A stretch of 64,000 nucleotides of DNA from contig CAYNVS010000008.1 of the NCBI GenBank assembly GCA_964400725.1, positions 50,740 through 114,739 on the forward strand. The letters run 5' to 3'. The position numbers and the translations under genes were made by a program. This stretch comes from CAYNVS01 sp964400725. Lineage in GTDB: Bacteria; Myxococcota_A; SURF-8; CAYNVS01. The notes beneath the pieces were generated by a model. That model saw only the letters and a list, made by a program, of their open reading frames with translations, had not been told where the DNA came from and did no database searches. Below are positions 27,601 through 35,493 of this stretch, piece after piece; positions within the stretch are counted from its first letter, which is position 1, and each line of letters begins with the position of its first letter.

Positions 27601-30600
27601 GGCGCTCGTGTTGTTGGGCGAGCAGGTGTTTCCTTCGACGTGATAGCCGCCGTTGCATCCGAAAGAGCATTGCCCGGCCAAACACAGCGGATAACCGTTG
27701 TTCGTTCCGGGGCATGGCTCGCATGCGGCGCCGCAGCTCTCCGAGGAATTGTTGTATTTGCATTCGGTTCCGCATTTGTGGTAACCGGTTTGGCAGGTAA
27801 AGGAACACTCTAAATTAATGCAGGCGGGCGAAGCGTCCGTCGGCGCGTCCAAGCACTCGCTGCAATCGGGGCCGCAGCAGGAAACGGTGTTGTTCGGAGC
27901 GCAGACGTTGCCGGAACGGTGATAATAAGGATTGCAGACGAAGCCGCACTGCAAGTTGTCGCAGGTCGCGGTCGCGTTGGCCGGAGCGGAGCACGGCGAG
28001 CAGTTTTCGCCGCAGGAAAGCGGAGAGTCGTTCGCTTTGCACGCCTGACCGCAAAGGTGATAGCCTCCCTCGCAAGTAATTTTGCATACGCCCGACGCGC
28101 AAGAGGCCGTTCCATGTTCCGGCAGTCCCGACAAGCAGTTTACGCAGCTGGTTCCGCAGCAGTCGGCGCTTGTGTTGGGAACGCAGTCGCCGTTGGAAAG
28201 ATGATAGTTTACGTTGCATATAATCGCGCACTGACCGCTGTTGCACGCGGCGTAGCCGTTGCCGCTGGGCGTCGGGCAGGGCTGGCACGACGAGCCGCAC
28301 GAGGCGGTCGAGAAGTCCGACAAACAGGCGTTTCCGCATTTGTGGTAGGTAAGCTCGCACTCGAAGCCGCACGCGCCGGCTACGCATACGCCGCGCGAGT
28401 TGGCGGGGACGCCGGCGGCGCAGTTTTGACAGGCCGCGCCGCAGCAGTCGGGCGATTCGTTGCTTTCGCATTTGCCGCCCGTTTTGTGGAATCCTAACGC
28501 GCAGATGAAATCGCACTTTCCGCCAAGGCATACGGCCTCGGAATGTTCCGGCGCGGGGCACGCCTCGCAGGCTTCCCCGCACTTCTCGATTGAATCGTCC
28601 GCGGCGCACTCGCCGCCGCATTTATGGTAGCCGGCGGCGCATACGAAACCGCAAACTCCGGCGTCGCATATCGCGACTCCGTTCTGCGGGTCCGCGCCGC
28701 AATCTACGGGGGGAGTTCCGCACGCATGCGGATCGGTGTTGGGCAGGCATATGCCGTCCGCCAAATGGTATCCGTCGTTGCACGTAAATCGGCAGGTTTT
28801 ATTAAAGCACGCCGCCGTCGCGAACGCCGGAGCCCGGCAAGCCTCGCACGAATCTCCGCAGCAATCGACGGTTCCGTTTTCGACGCAGGACTCTCCTTCT
28901 AAATGATAGCCCGCGTCGCATTTGATTTTGCATTTATAGCCGCTTCCGTCGTTTTCGCAGGCGGGCGAGGAATTTTGCGGCGAAGGGCAGACGTCGCAGG
29001 AGCTTCCGCAGTGCGCGGTAGAGCTGTCGGAGACGCACGCTCCGCCGCAAATATGGTAGCCTAGGTTGCACTGCCAGCCGCAGTTCGCCGCGTTCTCGCA
29101 TAAAGCGAAGGCGTTGTCGGGCGGATTTACGCATTTGTCGCAGTTTGCTCCGCAGCAGTCTACGCCGGAATTTAAGACGCACGCGCCCGCGAGCTCGTGG
29201 TAGTTGGCGTCGCACGTATAGCCGCATACGAAGCCGTTGCAGGTCGGCGCCGCGTGGTCGGGCGGAGCGCACGGCTCGCACGATGTTCCGCAGCTCGATA
29301 TTGAGTTGTCGGGCGCGCACGAGTCTCCGCACTGGTGGTAGTTGTCGTTGCACAGCCACGCGCAGTATGTTCCCATGCAAATTATTTCCGAGTTCGGCGG
29401 GTTCTGGCCCGACAACTTGTCGAGGCAGTTTTCGCATTCGCTTCCGCAGCACGTCGGAATTCCCATCTGCACGCATTGGCCGTTGTAAAGCTCGAAGCCC
29501 GGCAGACAGTCGAAGCCGCATTTATAGCCCGTTCCGTCGTTTTTGCACCACTCCGCCGCGTTTTGGCGGGACGGACAGGGCGCGCAGTTGGAGCCGCAGC
29601 TGTTAAGGCTTGAGTTTTCTTTGCATTCGCCCGCGCAGTCGTGGTATCCGCCGATGCAGGCGTACTCGCATTTGCCCGCTTGGCAGTAAGCGTATTTGTT
29701 TTCTTTCGGCGGGCAATTTTCCACCAGACGCGCGTTTGCCTCGTCCGTTTTGCCGTTGCAGTCGTTGTCTTTGCCGTCGCAGATTTCCGCTCCGCCGTTA
29801 GTAACGTAGCAGTTGCAGTATTCGCAGACGCCGTCGTTGTCGTTGTCCCAGCAGCCTTCGGGGCACGCGACCGATTTGCCGAAAAGATTTATCTCTCTTA
29901 CGCCGGCCTGCCAGTCCGAGCTTTCGACCTGAATTAAAGCGGTGAATTCGCCCGCCGTTTTGGGCGCGAAACAGGCGTCGAAGACAAACGCGGAAGAATC
30001 TCCCTCGGCGATGACGAACGGCAAAGAGTAAAGACCCGCGTCGAACTGAATTTTATACGCTCCCGCGGAATCGCCCGAAAGCGTAAGCGATTCAATCGTA
30101 AAGCCGCACGTCGTTCCCGTCCGCGTCAGCCTGAACTGCTGGCATACTCTATTCCCCGCGGCGATTTGTCCGAAGTCGAACGGATTTTGAACCGGACGTA
30201 TAGCAAGCAGAGCGTCGGCGACCTTGGCGGCGAGATTGACGATAGAAGACGAGCCCGCAAGCCCTTGATCGGTCGTAATTATTATTCCGCCGAACTTTTG
30301 GCCGGAGTCGGAGCTTGTCGGTTTAAACAGAACGGAAACGGAGTATTCTCCTCCTACCGGTATGGGAGCGTCCGGTTTGGCGGTCAAAAGAACGAACGCC
30401 GAAGGCGTTTCCGGCGCTAGAGAAAGGCTTGAAACGGTCAGCGGATAATCGCCGGAGCTTTTAATTTTAAAGGTCAGCGTTTTCTCTTCGTTTACTGCGA
30501 CGCATCCGAAGTTTATTCCCGACGGCGGAAGCGGAGAGCCGTCGGAGGCGTACAGCGTCATCGCGGCGTCGCCCCCTTTGCCGGTCAGGGGAACGGTTAC

Positions 30601-32583
30601 CGGCTTAACGCCCGGCTCGGAGACGGTAAACGAGACCGACGAGGCGTAGTCGGTTGCGACCGTAGGAGAAAACGAGACGTTTACGGAAATGTAAGAGTTC
30701 GCCGGAATCGCCGCGCCTATTAACGAGGCGAGGTTTTCAATCTTAAAGCCGTCCGACGGGCTTTCTATTACCGCGCCCGAAAGGGTTTGCGGCGCATCAA
30801 AATAGTTTTCAAGTTTGAGCGTTTTTTGCGCCGAAGAGCCGATGCGGCTCATTCCGAATTGCAAAGACGACGGATTGGCCGTCAGGTAAACTTCGACGCC
30901 GCTGCCCGTAAGGCTTATGTATCTGTCGGCGGCCGATCCGCCGGAGTCGCTCCTGATTGTCAGCAGGCCGTTAAAGGACGTCTCCGACGAGGGCGCGAAG
31001 CGCAGATAAATAAGAATGGCCTCGTTTTTCGCCAGAGATTTTTGCGCGAACGAAGTAATCGGCTTGTAAGTTTCGTCAAGCAGCGCGAAGGCTCCGCCCC
31101 CGTCGTTAAGCGTAAGGCCGCTGATTAGAAGAGGAGCTCCGCCTACGTTTTTCAGCGTAAGCGGTTTGTCTTGATAACCGCCTATCCGGCTGGCCCCGAA
31201 GTCGATTAAATCATTGGACGGTTCGGGAATTATTTGCAGCAGCGGCAGTCCGCCGGAGCCGCTTAAAAGAACGGTTGAAACAGGCGTAACCGGATCGTTG
31301 CTGTTGATTTTAACCGCGTTCGCAAAGTCTCCTTCGGCCTTCGGCGCAAAGCGGACGACATAATCGCGGTATTCGCCCGAAAGCAGGCTGACCGAAGCGG
31401 CAGGCGCGTTCGGCAAGGAGAACGGCGAGCCCGCCGTTTGCAGCTTTATTCCCGTTATCACCAGCACGCATTCCTCGCCGCCGGAGGGACAGACGTTGGC
31501 TACGCGGAACGTCATATCTTTAGTTTCGGAGTTTGCGCGCAAAAAGCCGAAAGCGAGCGAGCCGGGCGAAACGCTTATTTCGCCGAACGCGCAGCCGCTG
31601 CCGACGCCGGTCAAGCGCGCGGTTTTGGTCGCGCCCGAAACGTCGTTTGACGTAAACACAAAATCGGCCTGCAGGGCGCCGCATTCGAGAGGCGCGAAAA
31701 TTAAAACCTGCGTCGCGGTCTTTCCGGGATTAATCGTCGCTCCGGCCACGGATCCGCCCATCTCGAAGGACGAGCTTGAGCCGGCGGCAAACTCCGCTTT
31801 GCTTATAATAAGGGGCGCGGTTCCGACGTTATGCACTATGATAGTTTTAACTTTGCTTCCTTCTTTCTCGACGACTCCGAAGTCGAGCGATTCGGGCTCA
31901 AGCTGCATTATAGGCCCTTGCGGCTGCTGCTCTTCTTCCTCTTCCGCGTCTATTTCCAATTCGGTTTCCGTTTCCGTCGAAATTTCTTCGAGTTCGGGCG
32001 CAATATCGGCTTCCTGTTCCGCGTCCTGCTCCGGCTCGAAAAGGTCGGCAAGCTCGTCGGTCTCCGTCTCGTAAGGCGCGTCCTCAATCTCGGTCGTATT
32101 TTCAAACTCGTCCGAATCGGGTTCCGGTTCGGGATCTTGCGCGTCAACGGGCTCCGCGTCCGGCTCGGTTTGTTCGTCGCCGTCGGCCAAATCGGCCGGT
32201 TCCGTTTCTTCAAGCCGCTCTTCGTCCAATGCGTCGTCGTCCTCGGTCGTAATTTCTACCGCTTCGTCCGAAACCTCGTCGTCAACCGTATCGTCCTCTA
32301 ATTCATCGTCAAAAAAATCGTCTTCAGGCGTTTCTTCCTCAGGCTCGTCCGCCGTTTCTTCTTCCGCCGGTTCGTCGCCGTCAACCGCGGCTTCGTCGTC
32401 AACGTCGGCGGTTTCTTCGTCGAGCGTTTCGCCGTCGTCTTCGCCGGGCTCGTCCGTTTCCGGCTGAATATCTATCGTATCCTTGTCCGCGTTCGGTTTG
32501 GATAATCCGCCTCCGCCGCATCCGGCCAAAATCAGCGCGACGAACGCAAAAACGCCCAGCAACAACCTTGTTTTTCCCGACAT
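24652..32583 (-). CDS. Giant modular lipoprotein: acidic linker, ASH domains, 25 Cys-rich repeats, DUF1565-like and Gly-rich tail
   Basis: The product has 2,643 residues. I start at MSGKTRLLLG because GGGAGA lies 8 nt before this ATG and a lipobox follows (LILAGC, Cys22). The frame extends 70 codons further, but that stretch lies in rnpB. The order of parts is: a Glu/Asp-rich linker (about 35-235); six or seven ASH/choice-of-anchor D-type beta domains (about 240-900), each starting near LDFGxV; a MopE-like motif (EICDGKDNDCNGKTDE); 25 Cys-rich repeats of about 47 residues (about 955-2180); a segment DDENRDSNCDGLDG; a DUF1565/parallel beta-helix-like domain (FVSPAGNDSNPGT, about 2205-2350); and a GGX-rich tail to the end. 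It is certainly a cell-surface or outer-membrane lipoprotein. Adhesion or matrix binding is inferred from such modules elsewhere. Confidence 0.88.
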   Translation of the reverse strand: MSGKTRLLLGVFAFVALILAGCGGGGLSKPNADKDTIDIQPETDEPGEDDGETLDEETADVDDEAAVDGDEPAEEETADEPEEETPEDDFFDDELEDDTVDDEVSDEAVEITTEDDDALDEERLEETEPADLADGDEQTEPDAEPVDAQDPEPEPDSDEFENTTEIEDAPYETETDELADLFEPEQDAEQEADIAPELEEISTETETELEIDAEEEEEQQPQGPIMQLEPESLDFGVVEKEGSKVKTIIVHNVGTAPLIISKAEFAAGSSSSFEMGGSVAGATINPGKTATQVLIFAPLECGALQADFVFTSNDVSGATKTARLTGVGSGCAFGEISVSPGSLAFGFLRANSETKDMTFRVANVCPSGGEECVLVITGIKLQTAGSPFSLPNAPAASVSLLSGEYRDYVVRFAPKAEGDFANAVKINSNDPVTPVSTVLLSGSGGLPLLQIIPEPSNDLIDFGASRIGGYQDKPLTLKNVGGAPLLISGLTLNDGGGAFALLDETYKPITSFAQKSLAKNEAILIYLRFAPSSETSFNGLLTIRSDSGGSAADRYISLTGSGVEVYLTANPSSLQFGMSRIGSSAQKTLKLENYFDAPQTLSGAVIESPSDGFKIENLASLIGAAIPANSYISVNVSFSPTVATDYASSVSFTVSEPGVKPVTVPLTGKGGDAAMTLYASDGSPLPPSGINFGCVAVNEEKTLTFKIKSSGDYPLTVSSLSLAPETPSAFVLLTAKPDAPIPVGGEYSVSVLFKPTSSDSGQKFGGIIITTDQGLAGSSSIVNLAAKVADALLAIRPVQNPFDFGQIAAGNRVCQQFRLTRTGTTCGFTIESLTLSGDSAGAYKIQFDAGLYSLPFVIAEGDSSAFVFDACFAPKTAGEFTALIQVESSDWQAGVREINLFGKSVACPEGCWDNDNDGVCEYCNCYVTNGGAEICDGKDNDCNGKTDEANARLVENCPPKENKYAYCQAGKCEYACIGGYHDCAGECKENSSLNSCGSNCAPCPSRQNAAEWCKNDGTGYKCGFDCLPGFELYNGQCVQMGIPTCCGSECENCLDKLSGQNPPNSEIICMGTYCAWLCNDNYHQCGDSCAPDNSISSCGTSCEPCAPPDHAAPTCNGFVCGYTCDANYHELAGACVLNSGVDCCGANCDKCVNPPDNAFALCENAANCGWQCNLGYHICGGACVSDSSTAHCGSSCDVCPSPQNSSPACENDGSGYKCKIKCDAGYHLEGESCVENGTVDCCGDSCEACRAPAFATAACFNKTCRFTCNDGYHLADGICLPNTDPHACGTPPVDCGADPQNGVAICDAGVCGFVCAAGYHKCGGECAADDSIEKCGEACEACPAPEHSEAVCLGGKCDFICALGFHKTGGKCESNESPDCCGAACQNCAAGVPANSRGVCVAGACGFECELTYHKCGNACLSDFSTASCGSSCQPCPTPSGNGYAACNSGQCAIICNVNYHLSNGDCVPNTSADCCGTSCVNCLSGLPEHGTASCASGVCKITCEGGYHLCGQACKANDSPLSCGENCSPCSAPANATATCDNLQCGFVCNPYYHRSGNVCAPNNTVSCCGPDCSECLDAPTDASPACINLECSFTCQTGYHKCGTECKYNNSSESCGAACEPCPGTNNGYPLCLAGQCSFGCNGGYHVEGNTCSPNNTSACCGSTCKNCDLTAPANSTGACDGVLCSFNCNPGWHRCGKACYQNDSPQTCGSNCEPCFAPANGTAVCVDGDCGIVCAAGYHLSGSSCLLNDTPQHCGISDAVCPAVANGSAKCAAGACDFDCNSNYHKEGRLCLPNDTPACCGAACANCGPALDGGYRFCNNGVCDYACYEDFNKCIGICTLKNSAAACGPSCAVCQPPANAYSTCVNDVCGYECSLGAHMENGACLLNDTPQHCGFNDVNCLIDPSRPPYTKALCENGECKFVCADGYHSCNQKQGCFADNDASNCGVYCEKCSSTRPNSAAFCNNGACDWGCATGYHKVDEACVPNLGIDCCGPQCDQCLPQNVPAHGVPVCSDNQCNFYCDYGYHKCGSACLSDNDVNSCGTRCSPCAAPEHSTETFCNNKSCDFNCAIGYHKSGGQCAPNNIPGCCGDECVACYMLPASGTASCVNGQCAYTCNEHYRLCGASCVAESDPDNCGPTCKKCSPPPHMIARCDNDECVASCAQGWLDVNENPADGCEYYCTVTDPNDMPDDENRDSNCDGLDGIMSLALFVSPAGNDSNPGTRSAPFKTINAAIAAAAASSPIKSVYIAKGIYYEYVKASNGVSLFGGYDPADNWSHSRNNETVIVNQKVGLYAENITMPTTFSYLHIVATAPSEPGDSAYGALAVSCNYNLTITKCKIEAASGLDGENGVKGERDGANGGNGHAGGAGCSDCGGMNNGGAGGASECAQGGDGGKGGNGGGGGMWGTPKDCAGQGGNGGNCLFLYGERGGDGYSGANGAKGIDGANGTGAVWYYIGNFFHGADGMNGSNGEDGKPGCGGGGGGGGKHLDWFDCESDTGGGGGGAGGAGCGGSGGTGGKAAGGSFGVFLMASSSKIIECEIAVGNGGNGGNGGAGRLGGAGGFGASGGNGGGDSGDGGNGGNGGAGGDGGRGGGGAGGPTWGIFCSAVTHPYFYGNQYSIGAPGVGGNGGTEALTGNSNCM
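26040..29720 (-). repeat. Coding tandem array of 25 Cys-rich repeat units
   Basis: Each unit has about 47 codons and the form xxGYHxxGxxCxxxxxxxxCGxxCxxCxxPxxxxxxCxxxxCxFxC. Three variants occur: A (single Cys before Gly, 12 copies), B (CCG, 10 copies) and C (CG with a lost CxxC spacing, 3 copies). The order is A B A B A B C A B A B A B A B A C B A C A B A B A. DNA copies have diverged, so the array is old rather than a recent amplification. Confidence 0.85.
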
Positions 32584-32618
32584 GTCAGTTTCTCCCTGTC
32601 TCGCGTTAAGCGGCGAAA

Positions 32619-32989
32619 AAGAACGCCTGTAAGCCGGATTCTGTTCCCGCGGTAAAGCGGGCGATAGCCATTCCTCTAGGACTCGGATTGCTCCGAGCCT
32701 CAAGCAACCTACCCGGACGCTGAAGCGGGCGACTTCCGCGGCTTTAAAGCCGCTCGCGTCCCTATTTGGTCTTGCGCCTGATGGGGTTTGCAATGCGAAA
32801 GACGTCGCCGCCTTCCCGGTGCGCTCTTACCGCGCCTTTTCACCCTTGCCGTCCGGCTTTCGCCGTCTTGGGCGGTTTGTTTTCTGTTGCACTTTCCCTA
32901 GGGTTGCCCCCGCTGGACGTTATCCAGCATCATGCCCTGCGGCGTCCGGACTTTCCTCCCGCAAAAACGGGCGGCTATCCGGCGTTCTT
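32619..32989 (-). ncRNA. rnpB: RNase P RNA, class A
   Basis: The minus strand begins GAACGCC-complement pairing (ggcgttc at 32981-32987 with gaacgcc at 32621-32627 forms helix P1). It contains the conserved 5' segment GGGAGGAAAGTCCGG near 32951-32965 and GCAAACC in the middle. The 3' signature CCGGCTTACAGGCG lies at the end. The length, about 370 nt, is normal for class A. It is the catalytic subunit that matures tRNA 5' ends. After P1 come five T residues, and the giant lipoprotein start lies only about 35 nt further on. A promoter TTGTCT/17 nt/TAAGAT lies at 33034-33006. Confidence 0.95.
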
Positions 32990-33005
32990 TTTCGACGCTG
33001 TATTT

Positions 33006-33034
33006 ATCTTATAATTCTTTTTATAAATAGACAA
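33006..33034 (-). promoter_or_regulatory. Probable rnpB promoter
   Basis: On the minus strand, TTGTCT (33034-33029), a 17-nt spacer and TAAGAT (33011-33006) lie 15-20 nt before the RNase P RNA 5' end, which fits its transcription start. Confidence 0.5.
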
Positions 33035-33184
33035 TACTTAAGTTGATTTTTACCGCGGAAAAAAGACAAAAAAAGGCAATACTTCTTTAATCTTTCCCTA
33101 ATTGGGACGCGCCTTATTTTTCGGCGCGGCGTTTTATTTTGCGCGGCAAAATTTTACAAATCGTAAAATTCCTTATTATTTTCT

Positions 33185-33212
33185 TTGACATATGCTTAAC
33201 GAGGGGTAAACT
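33185..33212 (+). promoter_or_regulatory. Probable promoter of the TPR/GT-C unit
   Basis: TTGACA (33185-33190), a 16-nt spacer and TAAACT (33207-33212) predict a start near 33219 and a leader of about 40 nt. Because this lies inside the longer open frame from 33139, it supports translation from the ATG at 33259. Confidence 0.55.
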
Positions 33213-33258
33213 TATATCAGAATTATTTTATTATCCGCAGACGGAACGACGAGCTTAC

Positions 33259-35493
33259 ATGCGCGCATTAAAATTAAAGTTTGTATTGGTCGCCGCGATA
33301 ACGCTGTTCGCTTTGCAAACGGCCGCGGCCCCGGAGCCCAAGGGTTATATAATTCCAAAGGAAAACGAACAAAACGTAGCCAAGTATTTCGACGAATTGG
33401 TGAAGTCGGCTAAAATTAACGCGACCGCCGAAGAGTTGTCGCTTGGCGGCGGGTTTATAAAAGCGAGGTTCGACTCGAAGGGGAAGAACGCCGGAGCGGT
33501 CGTCGTTTACCGCGCAAAAAACGCGCCCGGCTTCGCGGCTTTGGCGGGCGATTTGGCTTTCGCGTCCGACGCCGCCAATCCGCTGGATAAAAAATCGTTC
33601 GACGCGCTGGTTGCGGCGGCGAAGAAAGCGCCATTCCCGTTTTTCAAGGGAATCGACGAGGAGGTCGTATCCGATCCGAGCGCCGAATTAAAAAAAGTAG
33701 TTAAAAATCTTATCCTCGCCGGAGCGAACGAGCAGGCTGAGTCGCTTCTTAAAATAATGGCCGCCACGGGAACCCCTCAGAAGGAGTTGGAGCCGTTGGC
33801 TATACTTCTTCAGGCGGCGTCGGGCAGAGCGGACGCAATCGCCGCAAAATTTAAAGCCCCCAGAGGAGACGATCCAAACTACAACCCCGAACTCCTCTCG
33901 GCATACGCCGTCGCTCTTATGGCAGCCGGCAAATTTCAGGAAGCGGCAAACTCCGCAGCCGGACAACAGCTATGCCAAATATATCTTGACGCGGCAAAAC
34001 TCCTAAATAACCTCAAATTCAAAGAAAGGATAGTTTCGCTGCTGGAATTCGCCGCGGCCAACAGACTCGAATGCGACTCAGCGTGCGTTCCCACGGGCGA
34101 TTGTCCGGCGCTGGACGGCGAACTCGGCGTCGCGTACGCTGATTTCGGCAGGGTTGACGAAGGCGTCAAGCTGATGCTACTCAGTTTTAACGAAAATCCG
34201 CGGGACGAAAAAGTTTTTATACAGCTTGTAACTTCGTTAAAAACGCTAGGCCGAAACAAGGAAGCCGCCGAAGTCGTGGAAAAAGGTTACGATTCCGGCG
34301 CGTTTGAGAACAACCACCTTTTAACTATGTACGCCACAATCGCCGCGTACGTAAACGATTTGCCGTGGATGGTCGAACGGCTGAAAAAACGGCTTGAAAA
34401 GAACCCGAACGACAAGCTCGCCAACGTCGCCATGCTCGTCGCTCATTACTACGCGGGGAAATACGAGGAAGCCGAGAAGCTCTCGGCCAAAGCGCTGGAA
34501 GCCGCCCCCGACAGCGACCGCGTAAGGATTTACGCGGCGATGTCCCGATTTCAATTCGGCAAAATTCAGGAAGCGAAAACGTGGCTTTACTCTATAAAAG
34601 AGCATCCGCAGTTCGATTCGGACGTTTACTTTTGCCGCGCATTAGTCGAGTATGCGGACGGCAATCAGGCGGCCGCAGTAGCAAACATGGAAAAATACGT
34701 CTCATATCCGGTGGACAAGGGGGAATACCTTCCCAAGCCGATTATCGCCCGTAAAATGCTGCAACAGATGAAAGAAGGGAAGGAGCTGACCGATTTTGTT
34801 CCGCTCTTCATTCAAAAAGAGCGCGCAAAAAAGTATTATATCGGCGGAGTTTTGTTTTCCGCCGCGTTTATTTTACTTATAATACTGCGTAAAATGCTGC
34901 GCGGACGAAAGGCCAAAACCCTCCTTGCGGTCGCCGCGTCGCTTTTAGCCGCAAACGCCGCCGCAAACGCCGCCGCAAACGACGAGCCGAGCGGTTTGTC
35001 GCTGATTAAAAACGAATGCCGCAAAGGGGTTGAAATAAATAATTCAGGCTATTCGTTTACATCCGTCGAACAGACGAACGACAGGATCGCCTTTCTTTTC
35101 TCCAACGGAGCCGGCGACTCTTTAAAAATAAATATTATTAGCAAAACAGACGCCGCGCCTTCGTATGCGAAGAGCGCCAATTTTAATATATACTATGAAA
35201 CTCCAAAAGTTGGCCGCATTGACGATAAAGCCGCAGCATTGCTTGATTATATTGTTGAAATTGTGAGCTCCAACGACGACGGTAAAATCAAGCTCGCCCC
35301 TTTTGCTCCGCCTGAAAAAAATAAGGATGAAGGCAAAACCGCAAGCGGTTCGGCGCCGCCTAAGAACGCATATGAAGCCGGAGCAAAAATCCCGAATATC
35401 GCAATGAAATCGGAGGTTACACTCGCCTATTTTTTTACGTTGCCGCAATTTTGGGGCTGTTTGTTTTCGCCGCAGTCTGTTTCGCTCAATTAA
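33259..35493 (+). CDS. Exported TPR-repeat membrane protein, possibly frameshifted from the GT-C gene downstream
   Basis: The product has 744 residues from the ATG at 33259, which is followed by a clear signal peptide (LVAAITLFALQTAAA). Helical TPR-type repeats fill about 150-520. A transmembrane helix follows (GGVLFSAAFILLIILRKML, about 527-547), then a second hydrophobic Ala-rich stretch and a globular region to about 690. The last 30 residues in this frame look unnatural. In the neighbouring frame the DNA encodes a good transmembrane helix that runs straight into the next gene. One extra T in the T7 run at 35430-35436 would join both into one protein of 1,239 residues. The function is unknown; TPRs on the outside of the inner membrane usually bind partner proteins. 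Confidence 0.75.
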   Translation: MRALKLKFVLVAAITLFALQTAAAPEPKGYIIPKENEQNVAKYFDELVKSAKINATAEELSLGGGFIKARFDSKGKNAGAVVVYRAKNAPGFAALAGDLAFASDAANPLDKKSFDALVAAAKKAPFPFFKGIDEEVVSDPSAELKKVVKNLILAGANEQAESLLKIMAATGTPQKELEPLAILLQAASGRADAIAAKFKAPRGDDPNYNPELLSAYAVALMAAGKFQEAANSAAGQQLCQIYLDAAKLLNNLKFKERIVSLLEFAAANRLECDSACVPTGDCPALDGELGVAYADFGRVDEGVKLMLLSFNENPRDEKVFIQLVTSLKTLGRNKEAAEVVEKGYDSGAFENNHLLTMYATIAAYVNDLPWMVERLKKRLEKNPNDKLANVAMLVAHYYAGKYEEAEKLSAKALEAAPDSDRVRIYAAMSRFQFGKIQEAKTWLYSIKEHPQFDSDVYFCRALVEYADGNQAAAVANMEKYVSYPVDKGEYLPKPIIARKMLQQMKEGKELTDFVPLFIQKERAKKYYIGGVLFSAAFILLIILRKMLRGRKAKTLLAVAASLLAANAAANAAANDEPSGLSLIKNECRKGVEINNSGYSFTSVEQTNDRIAFLFSNGAGDSLKINIISKTDAAPSYAKSANFNIYYETPKVGRIDDKAAALLDYIVEIVSSNDDGKIKLAPFAPPEKNKDEGKTASGSAPPKNAYEAGAKIPNIAMKSEVTLAYFFTLPQFWGCLFSPQSVSLN

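Noticed and set aside
26040..29720. Possible CRISPR or satellite array
   Set aside because: The periodicity is that of protein repeats (about 141 nt) with diverged DNA and an open frame; there are no identical short repeats with spacers.
32584..32793. 70-codon N-terminal extension of the giant lipoprotein
   Set aside because: It overlaps the 3' part of RNase P RNA, and a lipobox-bearing signal peptide with ribosome site begins at 32583.
33139..33258. N-terminal extension of the TPR protein
   Set aside because: The extra 40 codons lie over a good promoter and place a signal peptide internally; the ATG at 33259 is followed directly by a signal peptide.
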